From Porpolomopsis calyptriformis (lineage: Eukaryota > Basidiomycota > Agaricomycetes > Agaricales > Hygrophoraceae), in assembly GCA_951640195.1 (NCBI GenBank), contig OX621165.1, forward strand, positions 1,302,001 to 1,366,000: a DNA stretch of 64,000 nucleotides, in the 5' to 3' direction. Made by a program: the position numbers and the translations under genes. Positions 55,396 to 64,000 of the stretch are shown piece after piece (position 1 is the first letter of the stretch; the number at the start of each line of letters is the position of its first letter). Below the pieces are notes generated by a model, which was not told where the DNA came from, searched no databases, and saw nothing but the letters and a program-made list of their open reading frames with translations.

Positions 55396-56927
55396 ATGAC
55401 CCAACCCCCATCTTCACTGAACGGTAAATACATCCTCAAAGGTACCCTGAAAGCACACCGCGGCGCCATTTTATGTTTCGGTTCAACGGACGATGGTAGG
55501 ATCCTTGCCAGCGGAGGTGAATATCCAAAACCATTCCCCTTATTTGTGCTAATACAATTACAGGAACCGACGGCATGAGGTTGTGGAATATCCTGACGAT
55601 GAAGGCCATAGACTGTCCAGGTGGCGCAGGAATGAGAGGGGCTACTACTGCTGTTGTGTGGATTAGACGCGAGGATGAACCCGATGAAGCGTTGTTTTAT
55701 GGAACACAAAATGGCTATCTTGTTTGCTGGAAGCAAATGAAAAACGGGCGTGGTTCTGTGAGTGCTCATCTTCTGTGTAGGTTTCGGTGTTCATGGATTA
55801 CCAGGCATCATTTGAGGAGCTGCACTGTGTACAGCTCGCCAAGCCTGGAGAAATCACTGGACTTGCATTCAATGCGGCATCAAACCACCTCGTTGTCTGC
55901 AATCGTAATTCAGTTGTACAATTATTCACTATAGATGGGTTGATGAAACCGCGTGCCATCTTCTCTGTCACCATTGAGAACTTTCTCCCAAAGGCGATCA
56001 CATTCGGCCATATGAATGGAGACACAAGAGAGGTATTGACTTTCGGACTCCACGGTGGTCAAATGTGAGCCTTACTTTCTCTCTACTGCTGTAACCTGAT
56101 ATCCAAGTATTCGCAGACACACCTTGCAAGGAAGCGATGGGAAGATTGAGCATACCCGAACTATCGGGGGAATGATGTACATTGGTTGAGATGCTGAATT
56201 CTGTTCTACGTTTACACATTCATGCTCAGAGGGGATGTGGCGGTGAACGCGAGGAAAGGTGTCTTCTGCATTGATGAGCCTTCTCAAGGGGTGGCTCTCT
56301 ATCGGCTGGATACAGGGATGCGAATTCGCACATTCCCCATACCTATTACACGATCGCAAAGGCCCCGACAAGTGTCCTTCGCAGAAGACTGCAGCATCAT
56401 CGTCAGTGGTAGCAATCACGGAGTTGTCTATGTTTTTGACAGGAGAGGCGGCGCTGTATTAGATAAACTGAAGATGGATCCAGATGATTGGATTCAGACC
56501 ATTACGGTGAGAGAGGTTGTCTAGTAAACTCCCAACTAAGACAATTCCAGGCAATGGACGTGAACGGCACCCCAGTCATTCTTGCCGCGAAGTCAAGAGA
56601 CATTGGTGGAGATAACGATATCTTCGTCTGGAAAAAATGTGTGAACAAACGTCCGGAACATGATAATCGGGCTTCTAGTCCCACCTGGAACAGCTTGCGT
56701 ATCGCGTGTCAGATTCTCATGTTCTTAGCTTCAGCCGCCTTCGTCTACCAAAACCTTAAGGTATGATTCCATCCGCACAAGGAAGGTTCTCCTGATGAAC
56801 TGTCAAACAGGTCAGTGCATCTTGGGAAATAGAACATATGGGTCGCAAGATTTTGGATAGGGATTGGCTTGCTGAGAGCCGCATTGCTGATGGGGATAAT
56901 TGGGATAAATTCAGGGTCTGGGGATAA
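55396..56927 (+). CDS. WD40-repeat protein with C-terminal membrane segment, T3 cargo
   Basis: Seven exons (55396-55516, 55564-55757, 55805-56064, 56108-56176, 56230-56506, 56551-56760, 56811-56927) join in phase to 415 residues without a stop. Introns are 43-53 bp, all GT-AG. WD40 blades are visible as GTLKAHRGAILCFGSTDDG ending MRLWNI, EITGLAFNAASNHLVVC, RRHTLQGSDGKIEHTRTIGG and ITRSQRPRQVSFAED with GSNHGVVYVFDRR. Near residue 360 a hydrophobic run (IACQILMFLASAAFVY) predicts one membrane span, followed by a charged tail (DNWDKFRVW). WD40 propellers bind other proteins. The membrane anchor is unusual for a transposon product. The gene lies between the T3 inverted repeats and is intact while most neighbours are broken. 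Confidence 0.85.
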
Positions 56928-57081
56928 GGAATGTCTAGACACGGTTAGAACCACCTCTAGAAATGAGAGTGGCGATAATAGCAATGATGGTGGAATATCA
57001 GGCGCTGACAGTGATGACGCACAAACTTGAAAGCGCAGACTGCCGAATCGATAGGCCATTAGCAAGGGATCTAGCAGCACC

Positions 57082-57660
57082 TGCACAGCGTTGAACATTG
57101 TGCACGCAGGAATGGCAGAGCACTTCACAACTTTGAACATTGTGAAGGGATGAGAAAAGTGTAAGAGGAGGAATAGCAAAGCACTTCGCAATGTTGAACA
57201 TTGTGAAGCGTGGAAGGAAGCAGTTACGCGCTGTTGCAGATTGTTACACTTTGTTATGCTTTCTGTTTGTTCTTGTTCCTGATGCTTACGCTCTCATCAA
57301 TTAAAGCTCCGCTTGTGCAAAATGCTCCTCAAAGCCTAACAACAACTAACAAGTTCTATACCCACCCTTGAAGTTTCCCATCTGCCCCATCTTGTTGGTG
57401 TTCAATGCCAACAAGACTGCTTCTCGAAGTCTAACAAATTCCCACCCACTCGTCTGCCCCATCTTGTTAGCGTTCAATGCCAACAAGACTAATTCTCGAA
57501 GCTAACAAGTTCTGCCCACCCTTGTAGTCTCGTCCGCCCCCTCTTGTTAGCATTCAACTCTAACAAGACTGATTCTCAAAGCCTAACAAGTTCCGCCCAC
57601 CCTTGAAGTCTCTTTATATCACATCTCATCAAACCCTTGTTAGTGTTCAACGCTCACAAG
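57082..57660. repeat. right palindrome cluster and tandem array upstream of the T3 transposase
   Basis: Three hairpins centred on GTTGAAC or TTTGAAC (about 57082-57104, 57122-57147 and 57182-57206, arms such as CTTCGCAATGTT/AACATTGTGAAG) are followed by four copies of CTTGTT-x-x-x-x-TT-C-AA-x-x-x-x-AACAAG at 57391-57415, 57463-57487, 57543-57567 and 57636-57660. These four sit in an imperfect tandem repeat of 72-93 bases with shared filler (CTAACAAGTTC, GCCCACCC, TTCTCGAAG). A possible TATA (TTTATATC) is at 57611-57618, about 110 bases before the transposase start. No gene is seen in 56928-57724. Confidence 0.78.
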
Positions 57661-57724
57661 TTCATCCTCCCCTTTCATCTCTCATTGTCGTTCCCAAATC
57701 TTTATAGTCTGGTATTCCTCAGGG

Positions 57725-60700
57725 ATGAAGCAGTATTATCTATGTCAATGCGAACTCCAGGATAACGAACACATGGTCCCCAAATCTGAAAGACTTGCTC
57801 ACAACCTTGTGCTGCAGCTGAAGGCATCCGAGGTGGGTTTCTAATGCTATATATCCCTCCCGGCTAATTCACTCAACCCCTCTTAGAATTCGTCCCTTGT
57901 CGACTTGATGAAAGCCTTAATGGTGACAGACAAGCCTGAGACCAATGTAGTATGTGTTCCTCAGTCCTTTTCACCTTATTTTTTGAATAACAATTGCTTC
58001 AGGATGCAGATTGCTCAATTTCTGATAGCAAGCTCACTGATTTAATGACAGCCGTGACCCTCACTGATGATGCCTCTAATGTGACTGAGCAGCCAAGCAA
58101 GCTGTGGGCCTCTCGCACCAAGTTTCAACAGTCCAGGGCTGCCCATTCGGTGATTGGGGGGAGTATTCCCGTTGGCGAGCTAGAACACAGTGTCCAGGCA
58201 CTTCTCCTCAATCCACCTCCCTTTATCAGTACTCCTCCGCATTCCCAACCTGCTCGCCACAATCCACTTCCCTTTATTAGGACTCCTGCGCATTCTTCAC
58301 CAGCTCGCTTTTCTGCTTCGACTATACCCCCCGCCACTCCCAAACAAAACCCCTCTGCTCTTATGAGCAAACCTGTTGGGGTGGTTGTCAGGAAAGCTCT
58401 TAATATCATTGCAAAGATTGAGGAGGAGATGCTTGCCATTGGCCCCACACTCATTGTACCACATGACATCGATTATGGAGATGTCGCCCAAGTTTTTCAA
58501 ATGCGGGCACAACTGGAGGCAGCTGCAGCCCATGTTGACGCCACTGAGCAATCCTTAAAATGCATCCGATGCTCGGAACGGGAGGTCCTTGCTCATATAG
58601 ACACTGTGGTCACCTTGTTGAAAGAGATGGACGCTCATCTCAGTTTCTTAGGAGCCGCTTTGCCTTCGCTGCCTGAGACTAAACCCATCTTTTTCGATGC
58701 GAGTACGTTTTGTCCATCACCACTGCTTGGCATTTTTAAAAATATACTGTGTCCTTAGCTCATATCTACGAAAATCCCATAGAGAGGTTAGACTTGATCG
58801 CTCAACTAGCAATATTGTTGGGAATTGTGTGCAACGTGATAATGGGCATCAGCACCAAGCCGTGTAACTTTATCATCGGCGTGGTGATGCTCATAGTGAA
58901 AATGGCTATGGCTACGGTATCTATGAAGGGAAATGAAGAATACGAACGTTACATTTTCAACCAGCTGCCAACAAGTTTGTACACTGCCCTGAATCGGTTC
59001 AACATCGATGGACAGACCACAATCTATGCTGTGTGTCCTGAGTGTAACTACACATACAAACCTTCTTGTGCCAGTTTCAAGGCTAGCTACCCTACTCGAT
59101 GCACCAATCGTATACTGGGACCCTCTGGATCTAGTATATGTCATACAGAGTTGCTTGAAAATCGTCATGGCTGTCTCCGGCCATTGAAGCCATTCCTTGC
59201 GGCATCTTTTACAGACTATCTTGCCCGATTGATGAGTAATGCTGACATTGAGCGCCTTTGCGACAAAGCCTGCGATGACGCTGTGAACGCTCTCAAGGAG
59301 CCTCCTGATCTGGACGTGACGAATATCTTCCATGCTGAGTTCATGAAAACCTTTGAAGGTCCCGCCCCAGGAAAATTGTTCATTGACAGAGGGGATAGGG
59401 TTCACTTGGCATTTGCCATACAAACTGACTTTTTCAATCCGAATGGCACCAGAATGCATGGGAATCACGACTCGATCAGTATCATCTCCCTGGTCAATCT
59501 CAATCTTCCCGTTTCAATTCGCTACAAGCTAGAACACTTATTTTTAGCGGGTATCGTACCAGGCCCCAGGGAACCTGAGAAGGAAGAGATTTCGTATTTC
59601 TTGCGACCAGTCATTGATGAATGTGTCATTGCGTGGAAACCGGGAATTCATGTCTCCAAAACTGCGTCTTGTCCTGAACAAGGTCGTGACGTTGAAGTAG
59701 CGATCGTTCTCTCTGTCAATGATCTGCCTGTGGCCTGCAAGGTATCGGGGAATGCAGGTTGTCGGTCTGACTTTTACTGCACTGCCTGTTGTTGTTACGG
59801 CCGGGAGACTATGTATCGTAGCGACTTCTGCAATTGGGAACCAAGAAATGGATCAGAAATGCGTCGGCAGGCTGAAGTGTGGCAGCATGCTCAGACTTCC
59901 AAAGAGAGAGATGTCATCTTTACCCAGTATGGCGTGCGATGGTCTGAGTTCTGGAGACTACCCTACTGGGACCCCTCACGGATGCTTGTAATTGACAGCA
60001 TGCATTGCATTCTTGAGGGTCTGGTCCATTATCACTGTCGCTATGTCCTCCAACTTCATGCCAAGCAAGCAATGACCAAGGACTCCGTAGTTCCTGCGTT
60101 CCTCTATCCCTGGACACAGTATAGTCTGAATGTACCTCCAGAATATCGTATCAAGCACGAGAGGGAGATAAAGCAGATTTCAGAGATTCACTCGATATTA
60201 GTTCTGCCCTTTAATAGTGGTGCAGGATCGATCACCTCGGATGAGCTGATGGTTAAACTCCTCAACAAAAATTTACCTGCTCTCAAATTCATTTGCTACT
60301 CTCTTGATCTGCAGATGAAGGTTGTATGCCAGCAGGGAAAGATAGTCCCTGCGCAAACGAAAAGACATTTCGCAAGTCTGCTGATAGACTGGGTGAGTCG
60401 AAACGCCATCTTCATTCGTAACAACTCTAACATATATTCTGCAGTGTCATACCATGCCTCTGACCTCTGTTACCTTCCTTCCTAGAGTCACCACCCCTGA
60501 AACCATCAAGTACATCCAACGAGTAATCAAGGAGACCTTAACGCCCTCCTGGATCAATTCTGTGCCCACCAATTATGGTGAGAACTCTGCAGGCACCATC
60601 AAGGCTGATGAATGGCGCACTTTGAGCACGGTGTACCTTCCGATAGCCCTTGTCACCTTGTGGGCAGGAAAGGGTGACAAGCGGCCAGAAGAGCGCTTGC

Positions 60701-61535
60701 ATTTCGCTGCCATTTTAGACCATACGATGACACTATTTCAAGCAGTTAATATCATTTGTCGATATACTATGAACCTCCAACATGCAACGGCTTATCGCAA
60801 TCTTATCAAACAATGGGTTGATGGTTTGCATATGCTTCACCCACACACAATGAATCACGCGCGCCAGCCAAATGTCCATGCTTCCTTCCATCTATACGAC
60901 TACATCCTCCTCTTTGGACCTGTTGTCTCCTGGTGGTGTTTTCCCTTTGAGCGTCTGATTGGCACATTGCAGAAGATTAAGACCAACAATCAGATTGGTG
61001 GTAAGTATTATTATTTATTCATGAAGTTGGCGTATTTATTGTTGACATTATGCTAGGTGAAATGGAAGCGACCATCACGAAGTCGTACATGAGAGGAGCA
61101 AATCTTCGGAGGTGGTTGAACAAACCAGGATGCCCTGAGATCATACGACAATTCAAACGCCTTTTTGATAAGTCCTTTTCCTCTCAGGGCTAAGTAGATG
61201 GGAATGATGACCGGGACAAGGTGCAGTCAGAGCGTGCTTACTACAAACACAATGATATCATTTTTTCCCGTTCCTCAACACATCTTGGCAACAGTCTTAT
61301 TTTGTACTATCCTACAAATTCTTCAACAACGCCAATTGCTGGGAGCATTCAAAAGATAGAGACCATTAACAACCAGGTGTTCTTTTTTGTCAAGCGCCAA
61401 ACTCCACTTCCCCCAACCCAATCGGATCCGTTTTGTCAATACACGTTCTTTCCTGCCACAGTTTATTCCTTGAAGATAGATGATGGGCCTGATGATGTGA
61501 TTGATCCACAGTCAGTGGTGTCTCATATAGCATGA
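57725..61535 (+). pseudogene. Tnp2-type transposase of T3 (CACTA-like), nearly intact
   Basis: Exons 57725-57832, 57887-57949, 58003-58702, 58759-60392, 60445-61000 and 61057-61535 join in phase to 1,179 codons. The N-terminal 270 residues are linker-like (Ser/Pro repeats, then a coiled region). The body carries a zinc-like CPECNYTYKPSC and the Tnp2 core: LAFAIQTDFFNPNGTRM, IPVSIRYKLEHLFLAG (here NLPVSIRYKLEHLFLAG), IVPGPREPEKEEISYFLRP, CRSDFYCTACCCYG, WSEFWRLPYWDPSRMLVIDS with MHCILEG. The C-terminal half has FHLYDYILLFGPVVSWWCF and FERLIGTLQKIKTNNQ. One in-frame TAA at 61191-61193 precedes a tail that stays open and family-like (RAYYKHNDIIFSRSSTHLGN, VAGSI-type repeat) to TGA 61533-61535. 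Whether the TAA ends a functional enzyme or is a nonsense change (CAA to TAA) is unclear. The enzyme would cut at the T3 inverted repeats. Confidence 0.85.
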
Positions 61536-61731
61536 TTCGAGTATTCTTCTGAATGTGCTGTCGTTGTAAATCTATCAAGGATATAGGTAGATTTATGAAC
61601 ATGTATTTATGTAGCTCTAATTGTAATCTTTCGTTTATTTGAGAATGTAAGAACAGTAGCGTATGATGATCGTACGCCTCTCGCACGCTTGTCGGACGCC
61701 TGTCGTACGCTTGTTGGAGGCCTGTCGTACG

Positions 61732-62154
61732 CTCAGCGTACACTCACCATGCGATTAGTTTTGGGTGCACCAAAACTATTAGTTTCGGGATCCGTTTCGG
61801 GAGTTCCGAGGCTGGGGACGGAACTTTTGCTTTCAGCATGTCCGAAATCAGTACAGAAACTTGAAGTTCGGCAATAAATTCCTGGCAGCCTGAAATTTTT
61901 GATTTCAGGAGTTGGAAAATTAGTCCCGAAACTTGAGTTATCATTTTGAGTTTCAAGATACCTGAAATGTTGAATGTCAGGTAAAAATTCAGTGCACCCT
62001 AAAACAGCACGTATTCATATAGTTTCTGTGTAAATTTCAGAAATCCTCATTTTTTAAATTTCAATTCTGTTTTTGGTGGTCCTGAAATTTATGGCAAGAT
62101 CTTAAGTTTCAGTTTAGTTTTTAGTACAACTGAAATTTTTTAATTTCCAGTGTG
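61732..62154 (-). repeat. right terminal inverted repeat of T3
   Basis: It is the near-identical counterpart of 46159-46583. Just inside it (about 61670-61740) lies a tandem run of GCGTACGACAGGC-type units of about 22 bases that is reduced to one unit on the left side. Confidence 0.9.
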
Positions 62155-62397
62155 AAGTCTATCTACTGCTAGCTTTATATACTAGCTAAGTATGAGTCAT
62201 ACTGACTACATGTGAGTCGTAACGACTATGGATGAGTCATGTAGATAAGGAGAGTGATAGTAGACTAAATATAGATATGGCTTGGTCACCTTCTATCACT
62301 AAGCAGAGCTTGGGTGGCTAAGCGGCTATTGATGTAAACTGTCTGATGTAAATGGGAATAGACAAGCAACGGAAAAAGAAAAAATATATCTCTGACA

Positions 62398-62676
62398 TTC
62401 ACCTCCACAAAAAGGAAATTCGTCCCAAATTTTGAGAAGACCCTTCGAAGCGAAGGAAGGGTGTCAAGGGGAGGTGTAAAGGGATGGTAGAGGTGGGTAG
62501 AGGGGTGATGAGATGGGTGAGTGATGAAGAGGAGGGATGAGTGGATAGTTGTCGGATCAAAGACTATCCACTGGGTATACTTTTCCTCAACTCTCCAGTA
62601 GATATCACCTTCTCTAACCACACATCCAGAAGGGAGGCGTAAGGAATACTGTTTGTTTGGAAACAGCATCCAGTCC
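62398..62676 (-). other. 3' untranslated part of element I
   Basis: These 279 bases between ORF3 and the 3' LTR match elements C (15040-15318) and B (30077-30355), including the polypurine tract (GTGGAGGTGAA in element sense). They are C/T-rich in element sense, with no gene. Confidence 0.75.
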
Positions 62677-63045
62677 CTAGGTCGCGCCATCATAAACTGG
62701 GGGTTGAAGCAGGTGTCCATCTGGGTCAAACCAGTGGTAACGGCCGTCCAACTCCCGGGCACATCACAACCAAGTTTCAGCTAGCTCCCTACACATCACA
62801 GCATTCTCCTCCAGGTCAAGGATCCTTTCATACTTGGCATCCATCATTGAGTGGTACCTGTTCTGGGCAGTATAGAGTCGGTCGGCAATGCGATGGATGC
62901 GGTGCAAGATGGGGTCTTCAGGGATAGTGGGGGTGGTGACATCGGATTCGTCCTGGTCCAGTATAACTATCAAAAGTTGGCGCCCAACTTGGTATGCCTC
63001 CAGCCAATCTTCAAGTTGATTCTTCTTGTCATCAAAGTCGCTGTC
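62677..63045 (-). pseudogene. ORF3 of element I, C-terminal part
   Basis: It matches the last ~120 codons of C ORF3 (DQDESDVTTPTIPEDPI, DAKYERILDLEENAVMCREL, HWFDPDGHLLQPPVYDGAT). A TGA at 62766-62764 stands where C and B have CGA. The 5' part is removed by insertion of element J at 63046; the rest of element I lies outside the window. Confidence 0.85.
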
Positions 63046-63467
63046 TGTTATAAACCGGTTGTTCAGAACGTGTTTTACTTCAGGTGTTCTGTCCCAAGAG
63101 AAGAAGGTATAGTTCTAAGTCCTTGTTATGAGTAGCTAACGAGGAATCAGACTTAAGGTCTGATATGTATAAGAGGTACTCTTTATATACTGACTACTTA
63201 TCTGTGTGAGTCAGTGTGACATAACATGAGGTAGAGATAAGAATGAGTCATCGTGATCGATGACGAATCATAAGGGGTTGAAACATAACGGAAATGAAGT
63301 ATGTCCTTATATAGGTAGAGTAGTGGGGAATCCTGGAGAAAGGCAATGGGGAATCCCGGAGAAAGGCAATGGGGAATCCCAGTGAAAGAAGGTGGGGATT
63401 CCCAAGATAAGATAAGGGTTTGCATATGATAAGATGAAAGAAAGGAAAGAAAATTACGACCATGACA
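63046..63467 (-). repeat. 3' LTR of element J (H family, 422 bp)
   Basis: It reads TGTTATAAACCGG to ACCATGACA on the plus strand, followed by the reverse-complement polypurine tract TACACCTCGG. The left flank is CTGTC (63041-63045); the matching copy is outside the window. It contains a short tandem of GGGGAATCCC-type units. Confidence 0.92.
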
Positions 63468-63502
63468 TACACCTCGGCTTCAAAGGAAATTCATCCCGAA
63501 TT

Positions 63503-64000
63503 TCAAACTTGGGCGGTGTCAGTCGTTTCGTCTTCCGAGGCCTGAGTCGGGATTTCCTCGGTGGCGGGGGCCTTGACAGCCACTGAGGGGGAAGCAATGA
63601 GTTTGACTTCTGAAGTCACTTCAACAGGGGAGGGGGCTCAGACTGTCACAACGTCGTCATTGTCGTTGGGATACTCTAAGTCGAGATTGATGGGGTACTC
63701 GACTGATGCTCCATATTCGATCAACGTTTCCGTTGTTGCGAGGTCTCGTTGCGCTTGAAGGAAGTCCTCTCTGGTGAGCCGTTCGCTTTGACGACTCTCT
63801 TCTATGAGCTTGGCGATGATGGCGCGGGTGGTGATGTCGTAGCAGTCAACCCACGTTCGTCTCTTCTGTCGCTGGAGCTCCCAAACTTTCAACTCACTCT
63901 GATCCCAACGATTCTTCCAAAATAAGGCACTTTTCTCCGACGCCTTGAGCTCCACTTGCAGGACTTCACGTTCTTGGCAAAGTTCACGGTTCCAGTTGCT
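63503..64000 (-). pseudogene. ORF3 of element J, C-terminal part
   Basis: It enters from the right edge reading NWNRELCQEREVLQVELKAS, then KVWELQRQKRRTWVDCYDI and an acidic tail to TGA 63505-63503. It is the counterpart of the H ORF3 at 2783-3520. One TGA at 63640-63638 breaks the tail, where H has CAA, both explained by an ancestral CGA. The coiled coil and WVDCYD block are well conserved between the two copies. Confidence 0.8.

Larger units (their letters stand above)
46159..62154. mobile_element. T3: 16-kb multigene Tnp2/CACTA-like DNA transposon
   Basis: The ends are exact inverted repeats starting CACACTGGAAATTAAAAAAT and extending about 425 bases. TSD AAG lies on both sides (46156-46158 and 62155-62157) and the interrupted LTR of element I is restored by its removal. 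A 3-bp duplication and CAC... ends fit the CACTA group. It contains four genes pointing left (46783-49331, 50160-52727, 52949-53650, 53730-55200) and two pointing right (55396-56927 WD40, 57725-61535 transposase). One foreign insert, a solo G LTR, is present at 54350-54957. Confidence 0.92.
46040..62397 (-). repeat. 3' LTR of element I (B/C family), split by T3
   Basis: LTR sequence is 46040-46158 plus 62155-62397. Minus one AAG duplication this is 359 bp, the family length. The internal part of I follows at 62398. I is a minus-strand element whose remaining body lies to the right and is cut at 63046. Confidence 0.93.

Noticed and set aside
55396..56927. WD40 gene as an ordinary host gene
   Set aside because: It lies between the T3 inverted repeats, and removing everything between them restores the interrupted LTR of element I.
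57082..57660. Tandem palindromes as a CRISPR-like array
   Set aside because: The genome is fungal, the spacers are themselves similar to each other, and unit lengths vary from 72 to 93 bases.
1..64000. tRNA or rRNA genes
   Set aside because: I saw no cloverleaf-like stretch with internal A and B boxes and no rRNA-like sequence while reading; a covariance search was not possible.

Overview
This window is a fungal, most likely agaricomycete (mushroom-type basidiomycete), transposon graveyard. The evidence is short spliceosomal introns of about 40-55 bp, Ty3 elements with chromodomains, Tnp2-type and Tc1/mariner-type transposases, and hypothetical protein types that I associate with basidiomycete transposons. 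I find no convincing host gene, tRNA or rRNA. The only sequence not assigned to a mobile element is a 320-bp exon-like piece at 45720-46039.

Layout. Most of the window is a set of nested insertions that can be read from target-site duplications (TSDs). Element A (+, bases 1-2707, right end only) sits in the 3' LTR of element H (-, 2708-5617 plus 42108-45719). H is split by element G (+, 5618-42107). G is split by element E (-, 7132-35299) and by a solo E-type LTR (35994-36250). E is split by a pogo-like DNA element T1 (8296-11333) and by element C (-, 14681-33372). C is split by a Tc1/mariner element T2 (16091-19096) and by element B (+, 23731-32428). The 3' LTR of B is split by a solo A-type LTR (30469-32177). 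To the right, the 3' LTR of a third B/C-family copy, element I (-), is split by T3 (46159-62154), a 16-kb DNA transposon with ~425-bp terminal inverted repeats and a 3-bp TSD. T3 carries six genes and has itself been hit by a solo G-type LTR (54350-54957). Element I is then interrupted by element J (H family, from 63046), which runs out of the window.

Biology. Each LTR family seen here carries at least one gene beyond gag and pol. B/C/I have a sense ORF3 after pol, and H/J have a different coiled-coil ORF3. E and G each have an opposite-strand gene between pol and the 3' LTR, both coding for a charged coiled coil plus a Cys cluster resembling Zn2Cys6. A has a two-exon antisense gene inside its 1.7-kb LTR. 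T2 has a second, four-exon gene with a SAM-like region. T3 encodes a Tnp2-type transposase, a WD40 protein with a C-terminal membrane segment, and four leftward genes of unknown function.

Mechanism and decay. B, C and H share a -1 frameshift heptamer (GGGTTTT) at the gag stop. B/C, E and H each have a primer-binding site complementary to the expected 5' end of their own transcript, with compensating changes between families, which points to Tf1-style self-priming. G instead has a tRNA-type site (TGG...), lacks a chromodomain and makes 4-bp TSDs. Most of the nonsense codons are CGA changed to TGA. In several cases one copy has TGA and its relative has CAA at the same codon, the signature of CpG cytosine deamination on either strand.
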